Assembly: GCA_016719645.1 (NCBI GenBank)
Contig: JADJYS010000030.1
Location: 1-37,829, forward strand
Direction of reading: 5' to 3'
Origin: a bacterium
GTDB lineage: Bacteria; Krumholzibacteriota; Krumholzibacteriia; LZORAL124-64-63
DNA length: 37,829 bases
The position numbers and the translations under genes are program-made. Within the stretch, counting starts at the first letter, position 1; every line of letters starts with the position of its first letter. Shown in pieces: positions 8,629-19,116 of the stretch. The notes below the pieces were generated by a model, which worked only from the letters and a program-made list of their open reading frames with translations, made no database searches and was not told the DNA's origin.

Positions 8629-11600
8629 TCAGCGTTTCTGGCGGATCTTCTCGGTGTGGCAACCGATGCACAGCTTCCCGCCCGCATCCTCCCGGAGCAT
8701 CTTCGCGAACTCGAGCCGTGGGGATCGTGGCAGCTGGCGCAGACGATCTCCCCGCCGCGGACCGGATCGGTCGTCCCGGCGCCCAGCGGGTGGTCGGTGT
8801 GTTCCAGCCAGGTGTGGCAGCGCAGGCAGGGGTCGGGCCCGGCGGGAACCATTCCCGCGGCGGTGGCGAGGTGGGGGTTGTGACACATCGTGCACTGCCG
8901 ACCCTCGGGGTCGGGATGGCGCTGGCTCGACGACTTCATCCGGTCGGCCTGTTCGCTGTGGCACCGCCCGCAAACGGCGGCCTGGCTGCGTGGCAGCAGG
9001 CCCGGCACCGGCGAGGCGTGGGGCGTGTGGCACTCCAGGCAGGCCCGCTCGCCGGAGAGCGGGGCGTGGAGGGTCGCGTTCCTGAGTTCCTCGGCCAGGC
9101 CGGGGTGGCAGCCGAGGCAGAGGCGCGGCTCCGCTCCGCCTGCACCTTGCCGCCCGCTTCGTGGCACGCCTTGCAGTCCCGCTTGGCGTAGGGCGGGTGG
9201 ACGTGGCCGTGCGTCAGCCCCGCCTGCGTGGTGGCGTGCGGGTCGTGGCAGGCCATGCAATCGGCCGGCTCCAGGTCGAAGCCCAGGTGGGTCCCGGGGC
9301 CAGGGCGGCGCTCTTCAGGTCGTGGCATTTCGCGCAGAGGGCGGGCACCGCCGCGGTCAGCAGGTCCGCCTGCGCCGTGCCGTGGGCGTCGTGGCAGGTG
9401 GCGCAGTTCCCGTCGGCGAACGGCTTGTGCCGCCGCGGGAGCGAACGCGCGGCCTGCAGGTCCTGGTGGCAGCTCCAGCACAGATCCGCCCCCGCCGCCC
9501 GCAGCAGGGCCGGCTGGTCCGCCCCGTGCGGATCGTGGCAGGCGGAGCAGGCGCCGTCGCGGGCGGGACGGTGGGCCAGGTCGGCCCGCGGGAACAGGGA
9601 ACCGCTCTCGTGGCACGCGGCGCAGGCCTGGCCGACGCCGCCGGCCTTCAGCAGGTGCTCGCCGCGGGCCGCGTGGGCGTCGTGGCAGGCGCTGCACTCG
9701 CCGGCGGCGAAGGGGGCGTGGGCGTGCCGGCGGGGTTCCGTCAGCCCGTCGTGGCAGCCGGCGCACAGCGCCGTCTGGTCGGTGATCGGCGCGGCGTCCG
9801 CGTGGCAGACGGTGCAGTCGCGGTCGTCGAAGGGCGGGTGCGAGTTCGGCCGGATCAGCGCGGCCTGCGCGGAGTGGTGCGGCGCGTGGCAGCCCGTGCA
9901 GTCCAGCCCGGCCAGATCGCGCCCGAGGTGGGCGCCCCTTCAGCGCGGCGTCGCCCTCGTCGTGGCAGCGGAAGCACAGCTCGGCGGCCGGCGCCGTCAG
10001 CAGCGCGGCCTGCGCGCCGCCGTGGGGCTGATGGCAGGTCGTGCAATCGTCCATGATCGGCGGATGGACCGACTTCGCCGCCGCGACGTCGACCACGTCC
10101 TCGTGGCAGATCGTGCAGAGCAGGGGCTCGGGCGCGGCCAGCAGGTCGGCGCGATCGGCGCGGTGGGCGTCGTGGCAGGCCGTGCAGTTGCCGGCGGCGA
10201 CCGGCGCATGGGCGTGCCCGCCGGCGCCGGGGCCGGTGTCGTGGCACTCGAGGCAGATCGCCGTGGCCGGACGGCGCAGCATGGCGACCTCGTCGCCGCC
10301 GTGGGGCAGGTGGCAGTCGCTGCAGAGCCCGTCCGCGACGGGCGGGGCAGGCTGCCGCCGGCGGGCTTGGTCGACTGGTCGGCGTGGCAGGCCAGGCACG
10401 TCGTCGCCGCCGAGACCTTCAGCAGGGACGGCTGGCCGGCGCGGTGCGGCGCGTGGCAGGCGAGGCAATCGCCCCGCGCGGCCACGTCGTGCGGGTGGGC
10501 GGTGACGAGCTCGATCTTGACCTTGAGATGGCAGCCCAGGCAGAGGGTCCCCGCCTTGGCCGTCAGCAGGCCGGGCTCGGTCGAGCTGTGGGGGTCGTGG
10601 CAGGCGGCGCAGTCCTGCTTGACGAAGGGCGCGTGGTTCGAGACGGCGGCGGCCGCGTCGCCGCCCACGCCCTCGTGGCAGCCCAGGCACAGTTCGCCCG
10701 GGGGCGCCGTCAGCAGCGCGGCGCGCGCGCCGCCGTGGACGTCGTGGCAGGCCGCGCATTCGCCGTCGGCGACCGGAGCGTGGACGAGGTTCTTGCGGAA
10801 CGCCGCGTCGTCGTGGCACTCGAAGCAGAGCCGGCGCAGCTCGGTCTTGATCATCCCGGCGTGCGCGCTGCCGTGGGCGGCGTGGCAGTCCAGGCAGGAG
10901 CCGTCGGCGACGGGCGCGTGGGGCGTCGCGGCGTCGGCCCCGGGCCGATCGTGGCAGTTCAGGCACAGGTCGTTGCCCTGGGCGACCAGTCCGGCGCCGT
11001 TCCCGGCGTCCGGCGCGTGGCAGGCGGCGCAATCGCGGTCCTGGACCGGCGCGTGCTGCACGGCCAGCAGGAGCTTCGGCGCGGCGGCGCTGTGGGGGTC
11101 GTGGCAGGACGTGCAACCTTCGAGGCCGAACGCCTCGCCGTGCGCCTGCGCGAGCTTGCGCGCGTCCTTGTGGCAGGACAGGCAGAGCTCGTCGACGGGC
11201 GTGTCCAGCAGGTGCGGTTGCGCGCTGCCGTGGGGAAGGTGGCAGGCGGCGCACCCGTCCTTCTTCAAGGGAGCGTGGACGAACGCGCGCGTGAACGCGG
11301 TCCCGTCGTGGCAGGTCAGGCAGGCGGCGTTGCCCCTGGCGGGCAGCAGGCCGGGCTGGCCGCTGCCGTGGGGGTCGTGGCAGGCGACGCAGCCGCCGTC
11401 GCGCACCGGCGCGTGGACGTGCGGCAGGTCGGACTCGGCCACCTGCGCCGCGTGGCAGCCGGCGCACAGGTCGTTGCCGGACGCCTTCAGCGCCAGGCGT
11501 CCCACGACGCCGTGGACCTCGTGGCAGGCCTCGCACTCGGCCTTGGCGAAGGGCGCGTGGGCGTGCGGGGCGCCGGCGGCCTTCTTCTGGTCGGCGTGGC

Positions 11601-11712
11601 ACTCCAGGCAGGTTTTCGAGCGGAACGGGCCCGCCGCCCGGGCGGGCGGGGGCGACTGCACCGCCAGGAGCAGGGCCAGGGCCAGGAGGGCGGGCACGCG
11701 GTGCTTATTCAT
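8629..11712 (-). CDS. Giant multiheme cytochrome c with 42 CXXCH motifs (frameshifted)
   Basis: Exported cytochrome of about 1028 residues. The ATG at 11712 has AAGGAG 5 bases upstream and overlaps the parvulin stop by 8 bases. Residues 1-27 are a Sec signal peptide (MNKHRVPALLALALLLAVQS, then ARAAG) without a lipobox. Counting heme motifs on the antisense text gave 42 from 11610 down to 8655, two with CAT instead of CAC for His. They alternate between a GxCxxCHDPHG type and a LCxxCH type, with A.LL between, as in doubled-CXXCH proteins, at about one heme per 24 residues. Indels near 8690, 9140, 9295, 9935 and 10345 break the frame, but heme spacing continues across each, so I read one gene. 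Nearly all of the chain is heme-binding repeat, with no other domain apparent. Likely a long electron wire working with the upstream beta-barrel; the location is inferred. Confidence 0.88.
8655..11610 (-). repeat. Tandem heme-pair protein repeats (about 21 units)
   Basis: The coding sequence is built from units of about 140-150 bases, each encoding two hemes: a HAPV/F..G.C..CHDPHG element followed by ..LL......LC..CH. On the plus strand each heme appears as GTGGCANNNNNNGCA at intervals mostly of 69-75 bases. The units differ in sequence, so this is an old duplication array, although the high similarity could still confuse assembly. Confidence 0.75.
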
Positions 11713-13012
11713 GGCTCTCCTTCGCGGATGCCTGCGCGAGCCGCCCGCGGACGACGGCTTCGGCGCCGGGAACGATCCTGACGGTGGTGGCGGCCTCGAG
11801 GCGCGCGACCGCGTCGGCGATGTTCTCGCGCGTGCGCTGGGCCTTCATGCGCAGCAGCAGGTCCTCACGGCAGTCCGCGAGGGTCCGCGGGGTCGGCTGT
11901 TCGACCTCGGTCACGACGGCGACCACCCAGCCGCCGGGCACCTCGTAGGGGTCCAGGACCTGGCCCGGCCGGGCCTCGCCCGGCTTCAGGCCGATCATCG
12001 ACGGCTGGAGCCAGGTCGTGGGCAGGGCGGCGGCGTCCTGGCGCACCTCGGACGTGCGCTTGGCCAGCCAGGTCATCTCGGCGCCCTGGTCCAGGCGCTG
12101 CTTGAAGGTCTCCGCGGCGCTCTGCTTCTCGAGCAGCACGCTCTGCACCTTCAGCCGGGCCGGCGGCGTCAGGTGCGCGATGTTCTCGCGGTAGAAGGCC
12201 GCGATCTCGGCCTCGGTCGGCGCGTAGCGGAAACGCCCCAGGGAGTTGACCATCTCCTCCAGCAAGAGGTCGCGCTCCTGCTGGGCCGCGAGGCGCTTGA
12301 TCATGCGGCGCTCGGGGATCCCCAGCCGCGCGGACTCGTAGCCGAGCAGGGCCTCGCTGAACCACTTCTTGAAGAAGTCGTCGCGGATCTGCGCCGCGTC
12401 GGGCTTGTTGGCGAGGCCGTGGAAGTGCTCGAAGCGCATGTTGCGCGTGAGCGCGCCGACGCGCAGGGCGCCCGACGGCAGCTTCGCCAGCACGGCGTCG
12501 CTCTCGTTCAGCTGCTTCTGGACCGCGGGATCCGTCGAGGCGTAGTCGAGGGACGCGAGCAGCGCCGTGTCCACCTTGATGCCGTACTTCCGCTTCAGGC
12601 TCTCGACGTAGGCCTCGATGACCTCCTCGCGGGCGCGGGCCGGGTCGGCGATCACCAGCGGCGCGGTGGCCGCGATCGAATCCAGCAGCGCCACGATGCT
12701 GCGCGAGCGGACGGTCTCGCGCACCTGCGCGGTGATCATGTCCTTGCGGTGCAGCCCCGTGCGGTAGCCTTCCTGGATGATCAGCTCGTTCTGGATCAGG
12801 CGCCTCAGGACGGCGGAGGGCTCGGGCATCTGCTGCTGGCCCTTGTTCATCTGCAGCGTGACGTAGAGCTCCATGTCCAGGTCGGCGACGGTGATCGTGT
12901 CGCGTCCCACGAAGACCAGGGGCGCGTCGACCGGCGGGGCCGCCGCCGCGGCGGTCGCCGCGAGCAGGGCCCAGGCCAGGAGCGACGGCGTGCGCGGGCG
13001 GGTGAACTTCAT
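11705..13012 (-). CDS. Exported parvulin-type peptidyl-prolyl isomerase (SurA/PpiC-like)
   Basis: Periplasmic folding factor of 435 residues. Signal peptide at 1-26 (LLAWALLAATAAAAAP). Next comes a SurA-like N-terminal part with VGRDTITVADLDMELYV and VLRRLIQNELIIQEGYR. The C-terminal half has the PpiC outline: YAPTEAEIAAFYRENIAHL, RLKVQSVLLEKQSAAETF, GAEMTWLAKRTSEV, GLKPGEARPGQVLDP and GGWVVAVVTEVEQPTPRTL. Intact in one frame. It starts one base after the upstream stop and overlaps the 42-heme start, so it is co-transcribed; folding of the conduit barrel or the giant cytochrome is its likely task. Catalytic competence of the parvulin domain cannot be judged by eye. Confidence 0.82.
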   Translation of the reverse strand: MKFTRPRTPSLLAWALLAATAAAAAPPVDAPLVFVGRDTITVADLDMELYVTLQMNKGQQQMPEPSAVLRRLIQNELIIQEGYRTGLHRKDMITAQVRETVRSRSIVALLDSIAATAPLVIADPARAREEVIEAYVESLKRKYGIKVDTALLASLDYASTDPAVQKQLNESDAVLAKLPSGALRVGALTRNMRFEHFHGLANKPDAAQIRDDFFKKWFSEALLGYESARLGIPERRMIKRLAAQQERDLLLEEMVNSLGRFRYAPTEAEIAAFYRENIAHLTPPARLKVQSVLLEKQSAAETFKQRLDQGAEMTWLAKRTSEVRQDAAALPTTWLQPSMIGLKPGEARPGQVLDPYEVPGGWVVAVVTEVEQPTPRTLADCREDLLLRMKAQRTRENIADAVARLEAATTVRIVPGAEAVVRGRLAQASAKESHE

Positions 13013-13013
13013 G

Positions 13014-14087
13014 TCAGCGTACCTTCCCCGGCTGTCGGGAAGCCTCCCACAGCCTGTTCATGGCCGCGGCGATCAACTGCCGCGGCGCGTTGGATGCCGT
13101 GTTGCCGAACCAGCCCCTGGCCGGACTGTTGTCCTGATCGACGCCGTGGGCGGCGGTCACCAGGCCCGTCCTGGTGTCGACCGTGCGCAGGTGCAGGGAG
13201 AAGGACCTCACCGTCTCCCAGGACACGGCGCTCGAGGCCGGCGCATCGTCGTCGCTCGCCCGCACGATCTGGTCCGGGTCGCGGGTGATCATCTCGACCA
13301 GGGTCGCTTCGCCGGCCGCGAACGAGCCGGCCAGCAGGTCCAGGCCGGACCGGTCGGGGCGCCGCGGGTCCAGGCCCGCGGCCGCCAGGGCGCCGCCCAG
13401 CACGGCCGGATCCAGGACCGCGCGGGCCGTGTCGGCCAGGGCGGCTTCGAGCAGCGCCTGCGTCGCGATCTGCGCGGCCGTGGCGTCGAACCCCAGCGGG
13501 AAGACCGCCAGCGGCGCGACGGGTGCGCCCGCTCTCGGCCGCACCGCGGCGGCGAGCGTCGCGACGAACCGGCGGCAGGCGATCGCGAAATCGATCCGCC
13601 ACGCGGCGCCGGCCAGGGAACAGGTCTCCGTGGCGGCGGCCTCGATCAGGCCGCCCCCGGTGCTCAGGGTGCGGCCGGCGAGCTCGATCCGGCCGCGTCC
13701 CACGTAGAGGTGCGCGACCAGCAGCCGGTCCGCGCCGGCGCTGTCCAGACCGGCGAGGAAGGCCGGCGGGAGCAGCCGCCCGTCGCGGACCCGGAAGCGC
13801 CGCTGCAGGGCCAGGGCGGCGTCGGCCGGCAGGGCCGCGTCGCCGGACCGCGCGAGCGCGGCGGCCAGCTCCTGCTCGCCGAGCGCGCGGAGGTCGGCCA
13901 GGTCCGTGATGCCGCTGCCTTGCCCGGCGCCGGCCGTGAACAGCAGGATGCACGTGCTGCCGGGGCCGCCGGGCTCCGCGCCCACCGCCGCGGCGGGGCG
14001 GCCCGCGCCCAGGCACGCCAGCAGCGCCAGGGCCGCGGCGGCGGCACCGGCGGGCGACGGCAGGCGGCTGCGGGTCGTTCCACGCAT
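13014..14087 (-). CDS. Secreted CsgG-like/TolB-N-like protein of unknown role
   Basis: Protein of 357 residues, start ATG 14087 overlapping the preceding stop (TGATG). Signal peptide at 1-35 (AAAAALALLACLGAGRPAAA). Recurrent segments such as APLAVFPLGFDATAAQIAT, and two TGLVTAAHG- or LLVAHLYVGRGRIELAG-like strands, suggest the alpha/beta fold of CsgG/LpoB-type periplasmic proteins; the GLDP..RPDRSGLDLLAGSF segment resembles the ligand-independent part of that family. No heme motif. It sits between a CsgG-like lipoprotein and a parvulin in the conduit operon. The family assignment is tentative; export and operon membership are well supported. Confidence 0.55.
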   Translation of the reverse strand: MRGTTRSRLPSPAGAAAAALALLACLGAGRPAAAVGAEPGGPGSTCILLFTAGAGQGSGITDLADLRALGEQELAAALARSGDAALPADAALALQRRFRVRDGRLLPPAFLAGLDSAGADRLLVAHLYVGRGRIELAGRTLSTGGGLIEAAATETCSLAGAAWRIDFAIACRRFVATLAAAVRPRAGAPVAPLAVFPLGFDATAAQIATQALLEAALADTARAVLDPAVLGGALAAAGLDPRRPDRSGLDLLAGSFAAGEATLVEMITRDPDQIVRASDDDAPASSAVSWETVRSFSLHLRTVDTRTGLVTAAHGVDQDNSPARGWFGNTASNAPRQLIAAAMNRLWEASRQPGKVR

Positions 14088-14656
14088 CAGAACAGGGACT
14101 CCAGCGCATCGCGGACCGCGCGGCGGGACACCTCGTACTGGCTGGCCGAATCGCCGCCGAAGAGCTTGCGCCAGAACGACGAGCCGTCGCGGGCGACCTG
14201 GGCGTTCCAGACCATGGTGCCCGTCTCGGTCTCGAGCATCGAGAACGTCGCGGTGACCGCGTTCGTCTGGTCGCCGCCGCTGCGGCGCTGCCCGTAGTCC
14301 TCCACCGCGCCGGTGAAGATCGCCTGGACGCCGAGCGCCTCGCCGAGGGCGACGACCTGCTCCGGCGTCAGGGGCGTGTCCGGGCCCAGGCCGAGGCGGT
14401 TGTACGCGGCCAGCGTCTCGCCCGTGTCGACGACCGACAGCGCCTCGGTCTGCAGGAGCTCGGCCAGGAACACCGGCTGCAGCCGCGCCGCCGCGAAGCG
14501 GTCGGGACTCAGGTTCTGGAACGGGACCACCGCGCAGCGCTTGACGAAGCCGAGGTCCACGTCGGGGTGGACGAAGTGCGCGGTTCCGGGCGCGCATCCG
14601 GCCAGCGCCGCCAGCGACAACGCGAGCGCGATCCGTGTCCACATGCGAGGTGCCAT
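14087..14656 (-). CDS. CsgG/LpoB-like outer-membrane lipoprotein
   Basis: Lipoprotein of 189 residues. The ATG at 14656 has a GGGGAGA site; an upstream in-frame ATG at 14695 lacks one. The signal ends in the lipobox LAGC. The mature part begins with FVHPDVDLGFVKRCAVVPF and continues NLSPDRFAAARLQPVFLAE, LTPEQVVALGEALGVQAIF, TGAVEDYG and ATFSMLETETGTMVWNAQV, the CsgG/DUF799/LpoB-type pattern of a VAVLPF strand, a dimer helix and an MLD..TG..vW strand. Such proteins form or assist outer-membrane export channels or activate envelope enzymes. Following directly after the beta-barrel gene, it may help place or gate the conduit. Function inferred from fold only. Confidence 0.68.
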   Translation of the reverse strand: MAPRMWTRIALALSLAALAGCAPGTAHFVHPDVDLGFVKRCAVVPFQNLSPDRFAAARLQPVFLAELLQTEALSVVDTGETLAAYNRLGLGPDTPLTPEQVVALGEALGVQAIFTGAVEDYGQRRSGGDQTNAVTATFSMLETETGTMVWNAQVARDGSSFWRKLFGGDSASQYEVSRRAVRDALESLF

Positions 14657-14696
14657 GATCCCGTCTCCCCTCGTGGCGGCCGGCGGCGGCCGCATC

Positions 14697-16859
14697 TCAG
14701 AAACTCCAGTGAACTCTGAAATTCGTGTTGAAGGGCGAGTTCCGCTCGCCGTCCCGCTCGTACTCCTGGACCTCGCAGCCGCCCTCGAGCGTGAGCCGCG
14801 GCCGCGCCCGGCACACCGCCTGCAGGGAAGCTCCCTGCTGGTGGGTGTCGGTGCGCGTGTCCTGCTGGTCGCTGAGCGAGACCAGGAGGCTGACGCTGCC
14901 GCCCGGGAGCGGGCTCCAGGTCAGGTAGTGCCTCAGCATCCAGTCGTCCCGGCGGCGCTGCTCGTAGCGCGCGAGGCTGTTCACCGCGAGCAGCGGGAAG
15001 ATCTGCCAGCCGACGTCGAGCTGCGTGTCGTTGAACGGCTCGAAGCCGGCGCCCGCCACGGCGCTCACCCACCGGTTCACCCGGCGCAGGTTCAGGTTCA
15101 GACGCGGCTTCGGAGAGCAGACGACGGTCGTCGAGACGGTCCACGAGCGCGAGTCGCTCGTGGTCGCGTAGTCGTCGAGGCGGGCGTGGCTGACCTGCTG
15201 CTGCAGGCTCAGGGCCGGCGCCGGCTGCCAGGCGACATCCAGCGAGGCGTTCTCGGTGGCCTTGTCCAGGTCGCGGCTGCGGTCGACCAGGCGCGACCAC
15301 CCGAGCCGGCTCCAGAGACGCGGGCCGTCGCGGCGCGTCACCGACAGGGCGTAGCCGGCCACGTCGGTGCTGCTGCGCGAGGGGCTCTCGAGGCGATTGA
15401 GGTGGTAGGCGCCGCCCGCGATCCACACCCCGCGGCGCCACGTCGCGCCGAGGCGGTGGCTGCTCCCGCTGAGGTCGCGCGAACCGTCCTCGTAGTTGCG
15501 CTCGTCGAAGCTGGCGTCGTAGGCCAGCGTGAGGTCCCGGCGGATGTCGTACTCGAGGCTGCCGTCGATCTGGTGGCGGGCGATGCCCGACGTGCTCGCG
15601 CCGGTGTCGGCGGAGGCGGGCCCCTCGATCTCCAGCTCCGTCAGCGCGATCACGGACTCGGTGGGGCCCGTCTTGACGTCGACCAGCTTGAGGCGCCGGG
15701 CGGCGACGCCTCCCGTGAACGTGAAGATCCAGCCCTGGCGCCCGTTGCCCCAGTCCCGGTAGGCGACGTCCACGGCGCCGGGGGCGAGCTCGGTCCAGGC
15801 GACCCCTTCCGGGTCGTCGTTCACGAAGGCGCGCCACTGCAGGAATGCGGGAAAGCGCACGACGTCGGCGATGTAGATCACGGCCTGGCTCATCGTCGTC
15901 GTCTCGCCGAAATCCACCACCAGGTTGCGGTAATCGCCGCCGTACTCGCGCACGACGCTCTGTTCGTCGCCGATGTCCAGGCCGGCGGGCTGCTCGCGGT
16001 CCAGGTCGGCCAGGGCCGGCAGGGGCGTCGGCGCCGGCTCGAGGGGGTCCAGGCTCTCGGGCGTGTCGTCCAGGACGTAGCCGATGTTCAGCGGCACCAG
16101 CAGGGAGCGCCGGTCGCCTCCCAGCTCGATGGTCTGGCGCAGCAGGCGGCTGCGGGCGTCCAGCGCGTAGCGGACCCGGCCGGCGTCCAGGAGCCCCGAC
16201 TTGCGGTACTGGAAGTTGTGGCTGGTGTAGAGGCGGCGGTTGCCGTCGGTCACCGTGCGGTTGTCGCTGCGCGTGTAGCCGTAGCGCAGGTTGCCGAAGC
16301 GCAGCCAGGAGCGTTCGACGCCGGCGCTCAGCTGGCGGTCGCGGGACTCGATCTCCGGCAGGAGCGCCTCGCGACGCCAGGAGGCGGTGTCCTGGTAACG
16401 CGCGTACCAGTCCCCCCAGCCGGGAACGCCGCGCACGTTGGCTCCCCAGTCCAGACGTTCGTCGCGGGTGCCGTCCAGTCCGACTCCGCTCCAGGTCTTG
16501 CGGAAGGCGCTCGCCGAGAGCAGAGCCCGCAGGTTGCCGCCCCGGAACGTCAACGACGCGGTCGGCTGGTTCAGGATGTTCGAGAGTTCGCTGGAGAGGC
16601 CGCCGAAGCGGCTGGTCAGGTCCTCGCGCCGGTTGCGGAACTGGAGCCGACCGGCGAGGGAGGGCGTGAAGCGGAAGACCTGCTCGAAGGAGTCGTCAAG
16701 GTACAGGATGCTCGTCCGGTACTCCTCGCCGCCGGCCCGGCCTTCCTGGCGGTTGCCCTGCACGTCGATCTGACCGTCGAGCGCCCACGCGGCGCCGGCG
16801 GTCAGGACCAGGAGCGCGAGGGTCCCGGCGAGAACGTTTGTTGACCTGAAGAGATGCAC
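14697..16859 (-). CDS. Outer-membrane beta-barrel with inserted discoidin-like domain (candidate conduit porin)
   Basis: Protein of 720 residues, GTG start 16859, signal peptide 1-26 (LALLVLTAGAAWALD). Residues 27-280 and 440-720 are rich in alternating amphipathic strands (for example RRLYTSHNFQYRKS and TQLDVGWQIFPLL), and the chain ends NTNFRVHWSF, with the terminal Phe typical of BAM-folded barrels. Residues about 300-432 look like a beta-sandwich similar to F5/8 discoidin domains (YRNLVVDFGETTTMSQAVI, then LQWRAFVNDD and RRLKLVDVKTG). No heme motif. It opens the operon ending in the 42-heme cytochrome, an arrangement recalling porin-cytochrome conduits (MtrB- or ExtB-like roles), though it is not recognisably MtrB. 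A sheath around a cytochrome is inferred. Confidence 0.7.
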   Translation of the reverse strand: MHLFRSTNVLAGTLALLVLTAGAAWALDGQIDVQGNRQEGRAGGEEYRTSILYLDDSFEQVFRFTPSLAGRLQFRNRREDLTSRFGGLSSELSNILNQPTASLTFRGGNLRALLSASAFRKTWSGVGLDGTRDERLDWGANVRGVPGWGDWYARYQDTASWRREALLPEIESRDRQLSAGVERSWLRFGNLRYGYTRSDNRTVTDGNRRLYTSHNFQYRKSGLLDAGRVRYALDARSRLLRQTIELGGDRRSLLVPLNIGYVLDDTPESLDPLEPAPTPLPALADLDREQPAGLDIGDEQSVVREYGGDYRNLVVDFGETTTMSQAVIYIADVVRFPAFLQWRAFVNDDPEGVAWTELAPGAVDVAYRDWGNGRQGWIFTFTGGVAARRLKLVDVKTGPTESVIALTELEIEGPASADTGASTSGIARHQIDGSLEYDIRRDLTLAYDASFDERNYEDGSRDLSGSSHRLGATWRRGVWIAGGAYHLNRLESPSRSSTDVAGYALSVTRRDGPRLWSRLGWSRLVDRSRDLDKATENASLDVAWQPAPALSLQQQVSHARLDDYATTSDSRSWTVSTTVVCSPKPRLNLNLRRVNRWVSAVAGAGFEPFNDTQLDVGWQIFPLLAVNSLARYEQRRRDDWMLRHYLTWSPLPGGSVSLLVSLSDQQDTRTDTHQQGASLQAVCRARPRLTLEGGCEVQEYERDGERNSPFNTNFRVHWSF

Positions 16860-17047
16860 CGGATGGCCCGATCCCGTCGCAAGTTCCCTAGTCGGCTGGG
16901 AATCCCCCGTGACTTCCTAGTATATAGTGCGTAACCGGGAGATTTCCCGTTTTTTTTCCAACGTATCGATCCTGAGAATCGATACCCTGCCGCCGGTTCG
17001 AAAAACCTCTCAAGGTGTTTTTTTGATCTGTCGACATACATATCACC
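16860..17047. promoter_or_regulatory. Divergent control region with two dyads
   Basis: An AT-rich 188-bp gap between the barrel operon (minus) and the 7-heme cytochrome (plus). It holds a perfect inverted repeat GTATCGAT-N7-ATCGATAC (16963-16985), a shorter dyad CGGGA-GATT-TCCCG (16936-16949), and TATACT on the minus strand (16919-16924), which would be a -10 with the short dyad over its -35 position. The poor -35 suggests activator dependence. No gene is seen here. Confidence 0.55.
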
Positions 17048-17832
17048 ATGAGGAAATTTTTCATTGATTCAATCAATTTTCGGCTCAGCTGGGCGTCGGT
17101 CTGGGCGCTCCCGCTGGTCCTGGCCATGCAGGGCGAGGCCGCCACGTTGCCCACCCACGAGCAGGCGGCCTGCGACCGCTGCCACACCGGAGGCGGGGCG
17201 GTCGCCGTGAGCGGCGATGCCGCCTGCCGCGACTGCCATCCCGCGGAGGCTCTCGGCGCGGCGTCCCGGTTGTCCTTCCACGACCGTCCCGGCCGCAGTT
17301 GCCTCGACTGCCACGCGTTCCACGCCCCCGCGCAGATCCGCGCCGGCGCCGCGGTCTTCGGCTTCGCTCACGGCGAAGCGTCCGCCCGGGCCCTCTGCCG
17401 CTCCTGCCACGCGGCCGGGAGCGATCTCGCATCCCTGGGCGACGGGCACCGCGCGGCGGCCGCCGTCTACCACGCCGACGCGTCCCGGCTCGCCGGCCTG
17501 ACCCCGTCGCAGAGCTGCCTGCTCTGCCACGGCGAGTCCGGGGGCGAGGCCGCCGCGCAGCAGCTCGCCGCGGTCGCCCCGCGCTTCGCCGAGCACGCCA
17601 GCCACCCCTACGGCGTCGCCGCGCGTTCCGGCGGCGGCGGCGGGTTCCCGGTCAGGCCGCGCATCGATGCGCGGCTCGAACTCATCGACGGCCGCATCGA
17701 GTGCCAGACCTGCCACAGCCTCGCCGGCGGCGCCGACGATCTGCTGGTCGCGCTCGACGGGCCCGACGGCCTCTGCCTCGGCTGCCACGGCCGCGCGGGA
17801 TCCGCCCGGTCCGCGGTCGCCGCGGCGGCCGC

Positions 17833-19112
<1,280 letters not shown>

Positions 19113-19116
<4 letters not shown>

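Noticed and set aside
8655..11610. CRISPR-like regular spacing of GTGGCA words
   Set aside because: The periodic words encode heme motifs in antisense; spacing is in whole codons and intervening text is protein-coding.
9161..13288. A 1375-codon open frame on the plus strand
   Set aside because: It is antisense to the 42-heme and parvulin genes; its regular Trp/Ala pattern mirrors the CXXCH repeats, and it has no start context or domain.
16990..17030. Terminator at the A-tract/T-tract before the 7-heme gene
   Set aside because: The stem is only 3-5 bp and it lies upstream of, not after, a gene on that strand.
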